Assembly: GCA_002077065.1 (NCBI GenBank)
Contig: NAJO01000011.1
Span: 209,001 to 273,000, forward strand
Reading direction: 5' to 3'
DNA: 64,000 nt
Source: Cryoendolithus antarcticus
Taxonomy: Eukaryota; Ascomycota; Dothideomycetes; Cladosporiales; Cladosporiaceae
The translations under genes and the position numbers were made by a program. Below are positions 52,901 to 62,405 of this stretch, piece after piece (position 1 is the stretch's first letter; each line of letters begins with the position of its first letter). Below the pieces are notes generated by a model, which saw only the letters and a list, made by a program, of their open reading frames with translations, was not told the origin of the DNA and did no database searches.

Positions 52901-53554
52901 CGGTACAGAAAACTGCATTATCCCAATAGGTATGATGGCAAAGAGTACAAGCCTGCCGACGTGATTGAATCCGACTCCGAGCTGATCGAAGGGTTGATCG
53001 AGATCGCCCATCTCCCCGGCTGTGGTCACTACGCGCTCGACTCCTGGCGGATATTCTGCCGGGACGTCCTACGATGTGTGGCAACAGATTTCAACGGTGA
53101 GGGTGCCGAAGATGCGAACTTTGAGCCCGAGTGGATGAGAGTGCTCCCCCTGGACAAGGAGCTCAGGGCTTGTCTACGGTGGATGTGGATGCGTGAGGGC
53201 TTTGTGTGGGACGTCAAGACGGGGAAGAAGCGACCTGCTACTGCAGAGGAGTTGGAGAAAGCGAGGAAGGGTGAGATGGCAATTGACGATGTTGGAGAAA
53301 AGAAGTTCGCGGTCGCCGCTGCCGCGGACGCCGCGAGTGGCGGCAATGTCGACGCCGCAGAAGTGGCACGCCCTGGCAGTGGAGACGAAGCGGTCCAAAA
53401 TGCTGCCGAAGAAGGGGGAAAGAAGACCAAACGCAAGTCGCGAACGAAGAAAGTGCGCAAGTCTTTGCAGCGTCAGGAGTCTGCAGAGCTCCAAGCAAGT
53501 GCCGCTGAGAGTGTGGTCAAGCGCCGATCCCGTCGCTCACGGTCTAGCGAGTAG
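49946..53554 (+). CDS. MBD4-like HhH-GPD DNA glycosylase with long N-terminus
   Basis: 1202 residues, one exon. The catalytic module covers about 890-1080: KYFGLIQDKLWTEPFWLLVA, VIFLNLTTGRTAAPVFWAL, YPTPEALAAI, ERLGLANNRTKTI, then the helix-hairpin-helix and catalytic loop LPGCGHYALDSWRIFCR with Asp1032 in the position of the catalytic Asp of MBD4 (GxGKYGNDSYRIFC). Relatives remove thymine or uracil opposite guanine in base-excision repair. No methyl-CpG-binding domain and no FeS cysteines are seen. Residues 1-885 are disordered: a basic start (MAKRKHYDLD, HAKKRKLSDES; likely nuclear signals), then acidic stretches such as GSDDEDGNEDSDSSDG. The tail is Lys/Arg-rich. The N-terminus is far longer than usual for the family. 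Confidence 0.9.
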   Translation: MAKRKHYDLDGSTSYRYHQSQHAKKRKLSDESSVSRADGPGTSPADSVTVDSSLQSIRFVFDVGDPPVGMSAAARKRWRRSQRLRLAKRHGDAGSASPARSKLQPRAKQPSRQHVHSNHDSADGEGSGPRLCDISRTRLMQRPIKRWIERPSPPARDVAPMSDEVSEGTTPSAPSITLVQNVPVDRNGSMQHGRLNGRNSAATSPASDRRLVPQIRRQSSATTAARPGGTNNMALERDERLSACSRPSSVASRSYQSGIMDRLPSFMRTGSSNQLSALKMRIEPKFTSVPDRLRRPSDINRVPQMLSFLNNRTGYGSDDEDGNEDSDSSDGQVEGSERPAVSTLHTVASRHAEDPDGNAAQTAIDCVQEPSVAQPMSPVPSPVIPHTQSIAEAYDPTIELDALRSGGAAQYSQGEAQHEDEGEQTCGPHGINVNPSTWQPISHSPVEGDVTIVVRPNTEVPLFEQVVAQSVSPEKPVASSPPTEDAALHSDEELERTITDVSSAVFDATRPLPISEVQHDHQYEERLLATGTPSDYNGNDNSSDLSSVQRLKQAALPPRYVSPIVSIPRTSPLEDVEDMVDVEDFATDAGGDEDMMHLDRSAADEIDEGAGNEHEIEISGSSMDRDEVMDGAEDDGETDDIAHASKADGTLQTNDPGDLNSSVDACDMLSTEDLDGADPMQTIEEEMLVGALPDRSQEASQQLLNDAMNAMLAEQPSPGKSARYARSHSLPGNDVMIDDVVVPGSKSSALAGSDTFVVIQHFDRRIESPTVREKRKMTGITSKHFTPVKSARKKRAGKAIDPHDILDADANADDDLTAHSSASLYDTPGSATTYPTRSRRKAQSNASKASTYATAPETPVQPADEVTSVPRTSSTTRKRRVPAGTSASPVPPITEKYFGLIQDKLWTEPFWLLVAVIFLNLTTGRTAAPVFWALKEDYPTPEALAAIDASELFNRIERLGLANNRTKTILGLAKTWVEFPPVKGVRYRKLHYPNRYDGKEYKPADVIESDSELIEGLIEIAHLPGCGHYALDSWRIFCRDVLRCVATDFNGEGAEDANFEPEWMRVLPLDKELRACLRWMWMREGFVWDVKTGKKRPATAEELEKARKGEMAIDDVGEKKFAVAAAADAASGGNVDAAEVARPGSGDEAVQNAAEEGGKKTKRKSRTKKVRKSLQRQESAELQASAAESVVKRRSRRSRSSE

Positions 53555-53786
53555 TATTCGCGGACCGTCAGGGTGATGAGGCACGTGCTGATTGTATCTG
53601 GAGAGTGCTAGGATAAAGGACGCATAGCATTCGTTCGTCCAGGGCATTTGTATACTAGTACATACTAGCACACTTGTATAGCAGTGCACGCAGGAAGCAG
53701 CCATGGTCGCCTGTAGCGATACCTTTACGGTACTTCGCCATTGGGTGTCATGTTACTCTCCTCCGCTCGACCTAGTCCATCATCTC

Positions 53787-54681
53787 TCAAACAGTTTGGG
53801 TTCCGTACCCCTTAATCCCCTCCGCAAACGCCCAGCTCTGCCCCTCCAACTTCTCGCTCTCCTTCAACTTCATTCCCTCGCGGTCCACGACCGCAATGCT
53901 GTACTCGTTCATACTCCTCGCGTCCCTGTAGAACAGCACTTTCATGCACTCCCGTACAGCCTTCACCGCATCCTCCCTGCTAAGCTTCTCTGACGCCTTC
54001 TCATCGGGCACCACGCGCCTTAGGATCGGCTGGGCCAGATGCGCGCCGAAGCCTGTGGCGAGGGAGGGGGAGGAGTAGGTGGTGCCGAGGAGATCCGCGA
54101 AAGCGAGGAAGGGCTTGTCGTCTTCATCCAACCCAGCGACGAGGAGAGCGTTCCAGAGTGGGTTGAAGTCCGTCCGCCTCTTATAAAGCACCTTACTCAA
54201 ATAAGCATGCAAATTCTTCGCACTCATATGCGGCTTTTCCTCCCCCTCAACCTCATCCCCATCGCTATCCACCTCCGCCACACTCCCATCAGCGTAATTC
54301 TCCTGCGTGTCCAGGCCCTTCAGTAGTCTCGTGAGGTACTGCATATCGCTCACATCGCCGCCGAAGCCCACGATCGCTTTGCGGTTGAAGGGTTTGAGGC
54401 GATGGACGTCTGTGAAGCGTGCGAGGGAGCCGTAGGAGGCGAGATTGTCGGCTGCGATGACGACGCCGGTGCTGTATTTGAGTGCTATGACGGAGGTGCC
54501 CGTTACGATGGGGGATTGGGTGTGCGTTGTGGGGTTATGGTGGGAGGAGGGGAGGTAGGCAGAGTTGTATTGGCCGTAGACGTCGTCTCTGGGCTGGGGG
54601 AAGCGTTAGTTGGGGGATTGGAGGTGAGGAGAGGTGAGGGAGGAGATGTACTCGGCCCCAGGCTTGGGGGAGGTGGTTCAT
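53787..54681 (-). CDS. pre4: 20S proteasome subunit beta 7
   Basis: Non-catalytic beta subunit (Pre4/PSMB4) of the 20S core, needed for half-proteasome dimerisation. Exons 54681-54652 (MNHLPQAWGR) and 54593-53787, with a 58-nt GTACAT...CCCAG intron; 278 residues. The family start MNHLP-x-WGRPRDDVYGQYN is restored by the splice. After the prosequence come SPIVTGTSVIALKYSTGVVI, AADNLASYGSLARF and the region GFGGDVSDMQYLTRLL. ATGFGAHLAQPILR, near residue 180, is also typical. An acidic insert (VDSDGDEVEGEEKP) is longer than in yeast. The Thr of TGTSVI follows the processing site but lacks the catalytic context. Confidence 0.95.
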
Positions 54682-55437
54682 GGTGGCGATATCTTGAGGT
54701 ATGCAGTCGTTGAATGAAGTAAACCAGAGTCGTTGTATCGTACAGTGAAAGGTTGATTAGTTGGACAGTCGTTTGCGATCAGAAGTCAACGTCCGGCAAT
54801 GTTGTTGGTAGGTGCAGTGGTCTCGAGCTTCAGGTCCTGTGCTTCTAGGCGGAGCTCATCGCGCGTCACGTTGGACCTGGATGCCTCAGGCCAACATAGA
54901 GAATCGACAAGTCGGCAACGACAAAGGCCAGATCTCGCACCTCTGGCCAATACAAAAATGCCAGTGTCAGTGGTCCCTCGTAACACGTACACGACGCACC
55001 CATAAAGCTTCCGTAATACAACAATATCATTGCTCTGTTCCGGCTGCACGGCGACCACACCACCGTCGTGGATGGCGCACACCAGCTACGATCACATCAA
55101 ATCAAGCGGCAGCGTTGCATAGAACGGAAGAATTCGATACCCTTGCATGGCACGGACAGGCAAAGTCAACTTCACATCATCCATTACAGTGCTCAGCACT
55201 TTCGACTACCTCCAGCTAGCTAACATCCAACGCCGCAACGACGGTGCTAGCCATGCACAATAAAGTCTATCGTTCAACTCGCTCCTTTCGTTCTCCAAGC
55301 TCTGCTTCTTTCGTAACCTCATGAATGACCGCGTTCCACAGCCCGCAAACTCCTTGCCAAAACTACGCTGTCGATGCCGCTGAGTGGTGTCCATTGTCCT
55401 GTCCCTTCTTGCTACCCTCCCTGTCATGTCCAGCTTC
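54682..55437. other. intergenic 54682-55437
   Basis: Promoter of pre4 and 3' UTR of the DUF7707 gene, both minus strand. Short open frames only; none supported. Confidence 0.55.
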
Positions 55438-56188
55438 TTACAGAGCAAGACCAAAGACAGCGAGGAACGCAGCCGCCAAGACGCCAGTGCCGTAATCAGC
55501 AGCGACGTTCATGAGCGCAGCGCTGGCAGACGACGTAGCAGACGCGGCGGCACTGCTAGCAGACCCCGCGGCGCTGGAAGCGGCCCTCGAAGCCGAAGAC
55601 ACAGCCGACGACGCACCCGAGGTAGCAGATGCGGCGGCGCTGCTGGCGGACCCGCTGGCCATAGAGGTCATGGACGCCATGCCGCTGCTGCCGGATGAGG
55701 CGGACGAAGATGACCCGTCACCGCCGAGCGCGAGAGCGGAGACGTTGGCCTTGCCGCAGACGATGGAGCGGCAGTTCGTGATGCCCTGCAGGTCGTTGGG
55801 GTGCGAGGCGACGCACTCCTTGATGTACTCGGTGCAGATGAAGGAAGGGACGGTTTGGTCGTAGTTGGAGATGTTGGGCATGTTGCCGTTGGTGCAGGTG
55901 CAGCTGTACTGGAGGGTGGTCTAGGGGGAATTGTCAATACGTTTGTTCCTGGGTGTGCATGTTCTGGGAATGATCTTCACTTACCGGGTCACACGTGTTT
56001 GGCGATGCCTGGCCGCCGCACAGTATGGGGCAGGAGTTCGTCTGCGCGAGACACCATGACTGACGCACGACGGAGTCGACGCTGCCAGTGTTGATGGTGA
56101 GGCTCGTGCCGGTGGTGTTCTCGGTGCTCTGGGCGAAGGTCGAGGTTGCGAATGCCGCGACGGCGAGGAGGGTGGCGGAAGTGTACAT
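55438..56188 (-). CDS. DUF7707 cysteine-rich GPI-anchored surface protein
   Basis: 228 residues from exons 56188-55985 and 55920-55438; the 64-nt intron is GTAAGT...CCTAG. Signal peptide at 1-19 (MYTSATLLAVAAFATSTFA). The mature part has the conserved fungal DUF7707 pattern: WCLAQTNSCPILCGG, NTCDP, then YSCTCTNG, FICTEYIKECVASHP and CRSIVCG, giving ten cysteines likely paired in five disulfides. A Ser/Ala stalk of about 70 residues follows. The last 20 residues (TGVLAAAFLAVFGLAL) form a GPI-attachment signal. Found across filamentous ascomycetes; function unknown, presumably cell-wall associated. It superficially resembles CFEM proteins but the Cys spacing differs. Confidence 0.9.
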
Positions 56189-57181
56189 ATTGATGGTGTT
56201 CCGGTGGTGATCGGATGGAGGAGTGGTGTGAGAGGTGAGTGATATGAATCTACAGTGGCAAGCGGCCGCGTCAGCTACAAAAAGTCCGCGGGAAGGGAAG
56301 CTCATGCATGCATGGCAGCCATTGACTGTCAAGCTTGTGAAAGCAATCGCATTGACTCACCTTACGCGTTCACAGTAGCAGCAGAGTATCAATGGCAAGC
56401 TTGAATTATCGTGGAGGTCTGATGTATTGTTGCTTGTGTCGTGTGTATTGGTGCGAAGGTGGTCAAGAAGAGGCGGGCAACGGCGGTGGACTGTATCTTT
56501 GTACTGTATGCGTGGCCGGCAAGAAACGTCGAAGGCGTCTGTGCTCTGCTGCACAGCAACCGCGCTATCGCCGCCAAGCCACCTCAGACAGAGCGTGGCG
56601 AGATTGCTCGTCACTTCCGGACGCCCTCCGCACGAGATTGCAGGAACGTTGCTATCACGGATATGAGATGGGTCGAGTCATGTGAGTGAAGCGCGTTGAA
56701 ATGGAGTCGTCCTGTTCATCGCAACAGAGGCATAGACCAGCCGTTCAGTCAACTGTGCTGATCGCTGCAGCTCCACTAGATCTGCACGCAATGCGGCTGT
56801 GACATGCAGGTGGGGAGTGGAGAGTCGATGGGCTTGGCTAGATCTTTGCGAGATTCATCCGCGTGTGGCTATTTGAGCACGGCCAACATAGCGAGGTGAG
56901 GATGTGGAAGTTGGAATAGTCTGTGATGCACTTAGAAAGGTCCAGTACTCTTCTATGGCAAGGCCGTGGGAATCACCAGAAGCAGATACTAAAGTAAGAA
57001 AATTGCCGTGAGGAATCCTGCAGCTCTATCTCCTCGTGTCGCCCATCCATCACACGTTTCTCCCTCGCAGTGCGGTCCCAGAAGCAGAAATCAGCGCGAG
57101 GGAGTGCCATCTCGCCCTGTGCGGATCCTGTGTAATCACGCAGGCGCCATGCAGTCGGAAATGCATCACTGTAAAGCGTGC
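56189..57181. other. intergenic 56189-57181
   Basis: Upstream of the DUF7707 gene and downstream of eIF3j, both minus strand. A GTGAGT donor near 56355 and a CTGAC...TGTAG acceptor near 56250 could define a 5' UTR intron of the DUF7707 gene. Otherwise nothing supported. Confidence 0.5.
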
Positions 57182-58085
57182 TCACATGAAGTCGTCACTG
57201 CCATCGGTCAGCAAGCCTCTCAACAACATGCAAAATTGAGGTAACTTACTCTCCGAGATCATCATCATAAGCAGTCGTATCCGCCATATGAGCCACATTC
57301 CTACTAGCAGCCATAACAGGCTTCGTCTTCGCGGCCTTTGTCTTCTTCGCGCCCTTATCAGCTGCCTTCTCCTCCTTCATCTTCTCGTTGCTCATCGTGG
57401 ACAGGATCGTTGCAATCTTCTTGATCTGATCACTATTCAGATCCTTGACCAGCTGCTTCGTGAAGTCCTGCATGAAAATCGGGTACTGCGCCTTCTTCGC
57501 GTTGTTGCCTGCCAATAGCGGCACCATCGTCTCCTTCAACTTCGTGAACCCACCTGCAGTCTGCGGGTCGAAAAGCTTGAGACTGCTCAGATCAATCGCA
57601 CTCGACGGATCGCTTCCTTCCTGTATTGTGATGACCTTCGGCCCAGCCGTCTTCTTATTCCCATTAGCCATCCCCAGCAAGTCCTCCGCATTCGCCAGAT
57701 CCGCCAGCTTCTCCTCCTCCCTCATCCTCCGTCTTCGCTCGCCCTCGTCTTCTGACTCCTCCACCTCGGCCTCCATCTCCTGCTCGAGCTTCCTCCGCAT
57801 GTTCTTCTCCCGGATCTCCTCGAGACGCTGGCCCTTGGACTTCTTCGCTGCTAGAGCGGCGGCATCGGCTTTGGCTTTTGCTTCTGCGGCTTTCTTGGTC
57901 TTTTCCCGCTCCACTTCGCTGTCTTCGGCTGCATCCCAAGAGTCTAAAACATCGTCATCATCCTCTTCGTCGTCGAACTTGCTGCGGCGCGGGGCGACGA
58001 CCACGGGTGCTGCAATGGGTGAGGATGGGGCGGTGCTATCACTCTCTTCGTCGTCCCAGCTACTGTTTGCTTTGGAGGGCGCCAT
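57182..58085 (-). CDS. hcr1: eukaryotic translation initiation factor 3 subunit J
   Basis: Loosely bound eIF3 subunit that acts in start-codon selection, 40S binding and ribosome recycling. Two exons: 58085-57250 and a 16-nt terminal exon 57197-57182, split by a 52-nt GTAAGT...GCTGAC...GGCAG intron; 283 residues. The N-terminus MAPSKANSSWDDEESD is typical. A highly charged Lys/Glu coiled region spans about 60-140 (KSKGQRLEEIREKNMRRKLE). The C-terminal domain includes DLSSLKLFDPQT, GFTKLKETMVPLL and YPIFMQDFTKQLVKDL. The short last exon adds DDFM-stop, the conserved end of fungal eIF3j. Without the splice the frame stops after DDDLGE. The ATG at 58085 was chosen over the long upstream open frame. 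Confidence 0.93.
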
Positions 58086-58544
58086 GATTGCGGTTCCCTG
58101 CGTGTGTGGTTGTGGGTGCGAAAGGGGTCGTGGTGGCGCGAGTCGCGTTGGGTTTGGTGGGATGCGCGCAGTGACAGAATTTGTCGCAGATTCACTATTT
58201 CGTATTATTAATAGTACCTGGATGCGTGTGGAAGTCTGTGTTCGTTTCTGGAGTAGAGTGCGGTGGTGAGAGGACGGCTGTGAGTGGAGGCACGAAATGG
58301 TCGTGGGCTGCGGCCCACTGGGATCGCGATGAATGAGTATGACGGAGGCCACATCCCTGTCTTTCACGTGTTCGGAGCGCCAAAGACCAAGCTTTCACGA
58401 TTCGTCTTGTGGATTACATTCGCTTCACAAGCACATCAGACTTACGATAGTCGTCAGAGATGCTTTGCAGATACGGCGCTCTGACGAAAGGGATTGCAGC
58501 CCCAAGTGCGCCGTCAGCAAGTAGGCTTTATGGCATCTCATCAC
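58086..58544. other. intergenic 58086-58544
   Basis: Promoter of eIF3j and 3' UTR of the dehydratase-like gene, both minus strand. Nothing else seen. Confidence 0.6.
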
Positions 58545-59663
58545 TCAATTATCAACACAAGCCTCGAGCAGCTTCTTCTGACACCTCATCGCCTCCCTCG
58601 CGAAGTCCTCCATCTCATACTCGATCCCCTTCCCCTCCGGCCCTCCATCAAAAATCTCATAGCTAAAGTACCCTCTGAACCCCGTCCCCAATACAGCCTT
58701 CGCAAAGTCCACAGTAGGCAAATACCCCGTGAATGGCAACGGTCTAAAGTCATGACTCCACCTCCCTCTCGGTCGCAGTCCACTCTCATCGACATCTTTC
58801 GGGAAAGGTGACTTTGGCTTATACGCATCCGAGATCTGCAGGAAGAAGATCTTCTCAGCGGGTATAGTGGAAGCCAGCTTCTTGCAGGACGCCTGCCAGT
58901 CGGCGGTGACTTGCTCCAGACTTCGACCGTCCTCGACCATTCCGCTGCCTGTTGTCGGATCTCCCCACTCCCCACCAGCAGACTGGAAGGTGTCAAGACA
59001 AAGTCCGAAATTGGGTCGATCGACTTTCTGGCAGATATCCCACACATTTTGCCAGTCAGGCGCATGCGTACTCCAGCACCAGTTCTCGTACGCTACGCGG
59101 AAGCCCTTCTCGGCAAGTAGGTCGGCGAGTTCCTGTAAGTCTTTCACGAATCTACTGCGGTCTGTGCCGATCTTCTCGGCGGGCGAGTCAGAGGAGCCGA
59201 CTTGCAGCATGTCCGTGCCAGCGGCTTGCATGATCCTGATCCAGTCACGGAGACGTGTGAAAGCGTCTTCACGTTCAGATGAGCCCTCAGGCCAGCCTTC
59301 GAAGTTGGCGAACGGCTGAAGGATCAGTATCTTAAGGTTGTGCGATTCGCAAAGTCGTTTCACCTCCGTAGCCGCAGTACAGAGGTGGTCAAAATCGTAG
59401 GGCCCGACTTCTTGATTCCCGTCTGCTTTCGTTGAATTGGCGAAGTCGAGAAGATCTGGCATTGACAGCTCGATGGCCGTGAAGCCTGCTTTGGCGATGG
59501 CATCGAGCTTCTTTGGCAGAGTGTGCGAGGGCTTGCAGCCTATGGAGCAGCTGGCGAACGCGACAGGGATCTGAGACAGACTCTCCTTGGTAAGGGCGTT
59601 CTTTCGCTCTGCATTATATTTTCGTTCGCTAGCAAAGAAAGCTTCAAGGCGAGAGTCCGGCAT
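58545..59663 (-). CDS. 3-dehydroshikimate dehydratase-like TIM-barrel enzyme
   Basis: 372 residues, AP-endonuclease-2/xylose-isomerase-like barrel. Fungal relatives (QutC, qa-4) convert 3-dehydroshikimate to protocatechuate in quinate catabolism. The match rests on IPVAFASCSIGCKPSHTLPK at the start of the barrel, AYENWCWSTHAPDWQNVWDI, VDRPNFGLCLDTFQ and WSHDFRPLPFTGYLPT near the end. Probable metal ligands are Glu193, Asp224, Gln276 and Glu336, the usual Glu-Asp-Gln/His-Glu set of this fold. The first 30 residues are an extension relative to the usual start. No other quinate-cluster gene (permease, dehydrogenase, activator or repressor) is adjacent, so the substrate could differ; a sugar-phosphate isomerase/epimerase role is the alternative. 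Confidence 0.82.
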   Translation of the reverse strand: MPDSRLEAFFASERKYNAERKNALTKESLSQIPVAFASCSIGCKPSHTLPKKLDAIAKAGFTAIELSMPDLLDFANSTKADGNQEVGPYDFDHLCTAATEVKRLCESHNLKILILQPFANFEGWPEGSSEREDAFTRLRDWIRIMQAAGTDMLQVGSSDSPAEKIGTDRSRFVKDLQELADLLAEKGFRVAYENWCWSTHAPDWQNVWDICQKVDRPNFGLCLDTFQSAGGEWGDPTTGSGMVEDGRSLEQVTADWQASCKKLASTIPAEKIFFLQISDAYKPKSPFPKDVDESGLRPRGRWSHDFRPLPFTGYLPTVDFAKAVLGTGFRGYFSYEIFDGGPEGKGIEYEMEDFAREAMRCQKKLLEACVDN

Positions 59664-60350
59664 CCTGGACTTCGATCGTCTGACTCGATGAGTCCGCCAA
59701 TGTGGGTGACCAATTAGCAAGATAAGTTTTCTCTCAGTCAAGTACAATCTTCTCCCGCTGTGCCACGCCGGGCGAAGTGCAAGTCGTCGTGCTAAGATCG
59801 GAGTCTCAATTTTTGCACGAGAATCGCTTCGCGACTGTTGCTTCACGTTGCAGAAGTACGAGAACGTGAAAATAGAGAGTACGTAACATGACAATAGTCT
59901 TACTCGCAAGTGTGATCAAGAGATATTTACGGTAACATCGAGTATACACAAGGATGTACTTAGCGGGTAGTTACATACCTTTCCTCAAAGCTCCAGGTCA
60001 CTGTGATGCTAGAGCGTATGACGTCGAAGACGTAGCTCCTCGGAAGTAAAGGTTAAAGGTTCCTCAAGCTCACAGTCTTCAGATATTGTCTACTCGACTT
60101 CCAAAATCCTCGGTATTCTGATTGCCACAGATCACACACCCATGTATGCAGGAGTCCCCAGCCTTGCACGATCCAGCGCAGTCACCATCATGCTTCGTCA
60201 ACACGGGAGTTTACACTCCATGCGCCTATACTGCCCATACCATCCTTCCATTATGCGTACCACGTTACCGACAACGCCACTGAATAATCCCCAGAGCCAT
60301 ACCAGCAATTCAGAACAAAATGCTATCCAACGCAAGCTCCAACATAGCAA
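59664..60350. other. intergenic 59664-60350
   Basis: Promoter of the dehydratase-like gene and 3' UTR of the methyltransferase, both minus strand. The open frame continues 82 codons above the dehydratase ATG but without an ATG or conserved sequence. No gene called. Confidence 0.55.
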
Positions 60351-61638
60351 TCACGTCTGGTCCCTCGCCTTGCCCCTTCCCCTCCCTCTCCCCGCACCAC
60401 CACTCTGCTGCACCTCTCCTTCGCTTCCTCTGGGGCTCAAACTGAGTCTGTGTCCCCTGCCGACGTAGCAGTACGCTCCGACATGTGACTCGGCGTCCGC
60501 GTAGCCCTCTCCCATGACCCCAGGAAGCGGCACCTTCGTTTGGCAGTCCAGCACTAGATCGGCATTCTGCATAAGGTCGAAGAAAACCGCTTCGTCTGGG
60601 TGTCTCCGTTTCGTAGCAACCAGAACGACGGCTTTAGGGCTCCGGACAAGCAGCGCCAGGAGCGTCGAGATCAATGCCGGAAGTGTGGCGGTGTTGTATG
60701 TGCATTCGCTGACGATGATGAGGTCGTGCGATCGGGATTGTACTTGCTGAGGAACGGGCGCCTCCCAATCTAGTGGTAGAAAAGAGACTATGCTGTTGAT
60801 CGCCGGCTTGAGCCTCGCGATATTCGCCTCGACGAGCTCCTGGACATCAGAGAGATCGGTGAGGATAATATCGGTATCTGGTATCGACTGCGCGATACTC
60901 AAGCCCACTGTGCCTACACCACACCCAAGTTCGAGGACGTGCATTCGTCGGTAAGTAGCCGATATCAGGACGTACTCGAGTAAAGGCAACGGCGAAGAGG
61001 ATGGGCCAAGGTTGATCGTCTGATCTATGAGCTGTGCGAGGACCTGGCTACCATCCCAGAGATGCCGGGCTATGCTGTCGCCGGACTCTTCGATCAGGGT
61101 CAGAGGTCGCTCGTTGAGGGGCGTGAATCGACGTACTATGCGGGGGCCGGATCCGAAGTGGCCTTTTGTTGGGTTCAGAGGAGAGGACCAGATGTCCACG
61201 ACTGAAGGGAGGAAGCCTGGGTTCCGCGAGGTCGTGGGCTTGGCGACACTGACGTGCAGGCAAGCCGGCCAGTCCACATCGTTCCGTGTGAGATTCAGTC
61301 TGATGGGTAGGGCACGGGTGTAGGCTGGGCATTGGATCTTTCGCCGGAGATAGACTTCGCTCTCGCCTTCGGCATCTGGAGTTGGAGACCGCAGAGATAC
61401 GATGAGGTCGAGGTCGTGGGGGTAGAAGGTCTCCCCGAGGTCTGTGGTGACTGCTATGACAGCTTTGAGTTGAACATCGCTGCCTTTCACCTGATGGTAC
61501 GTCAGCGTCTGGGAGAAGACAAAAGGCTAGGGAACTTATGACTTACGTGTATCTTCGGGCTCGACAGGTAGCGAACTGCCAATCTCTGTCAGCCTGGCTC
61601 GAGATTCCCAGTCTTCGTGAGGCCTTACTGTAGTGCAT
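60351..61638 (-). CDS. family-16 SAM-dependent methyltransferase
   Basis: 392 residues. Three exons: 61638-61629 (10 nt), 61575-61547 (29 nt) and 61490-60351, with introns of 53 and 56 nt. The splices give MHYIRYLSSPKI at the start; MHYIR(F/Y)L is, as I recall it, the N-terminus of this fungal family. The catalytic half has SAM motif I LELGCGVGTVGLSIA, the acidic strand IILTDLSD, and post-motif SECTYNTATLP, as in Methyltransf_16 proteins (METTL21/Rrg1 relatives), which mostly methylate lysines on proteins. The N-terminal 130 residues precede the SAM fold and include VTTDLGETFYP. The C-terminus is Gly/Arg-rich (GGAGRGRGRGKA). The substrate cannot be read from sequence. Confidence 0.87.
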
Positions 61639-62405
61639 GATTGCGGGTTTGGTGTGCGGTCCTGCTGGGCCACGTAATCGGCCTCAGCTCTCGTCGACTC
61701 TTGTTTTTCGCAGCATATATCTCTTCGTCGAACAAAGGAACAGGAAGCGAGAATCAAGGAGCCGAGCTCGCTAAGAAGAAGGCGCAACAAGGCTCTCGGT
61801 CTACTGCAAGGCGCCTGCACTTGGTGACGGCGAGCACATGGGTGGGGGTGCAAGAAAACGCCACGCGATCAGGTCGTCGACAGAAAGATGCTTACTACCG
61901 ACAGAAAGAAGTGCGGCCATGATTCCATGGCTTGAGCAAGGCAATGACGCCCCTGCAACTCACCGCGAATCTCCAAAGCGCTGACTCTGGGATTTTCGGC
62001 GGGTCTGGAACGTGGAGATTGTTGGAGTGTGGAGTGGAGATATGCAGGCTCATGCAAGCAGATGGGGGCATCGACGGTGACGGGGCGGCTCTTACTGTGG
62101 CACATTGGCGCTTTCGCATGGGTACGATGCAGCCGATATCATCGCTGATAAGTCCTCAAAAGGACATCATCGCGTGAATGGTCATATGTATGGCGGGAAG
62201 AGTGATCGTCGTTGTCGCCTGGCCGCCCATTTGAATCGCGGACGGAGCTCCACGGCTTGGCATCTGATTTGAGCCCGTGACATCAACCTCTCCAGCATCA
62301 CTCCACTAGCAGAGCATTGATGCCCCACACCCCCGCCGCCGCTCATCGCGCACCCATGCCCCACCCCACTGCTCCGCCCCGCCCTCCTTGAGCGAGTGAG
62401 CCGCC
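61639..62405. other. 767-bp region between divergent genes
   Basis: Shared upstream region of the methyltransferase (minus) and the following unknown gene (plus). No gene or RNA supported. Confidence 0.55.
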
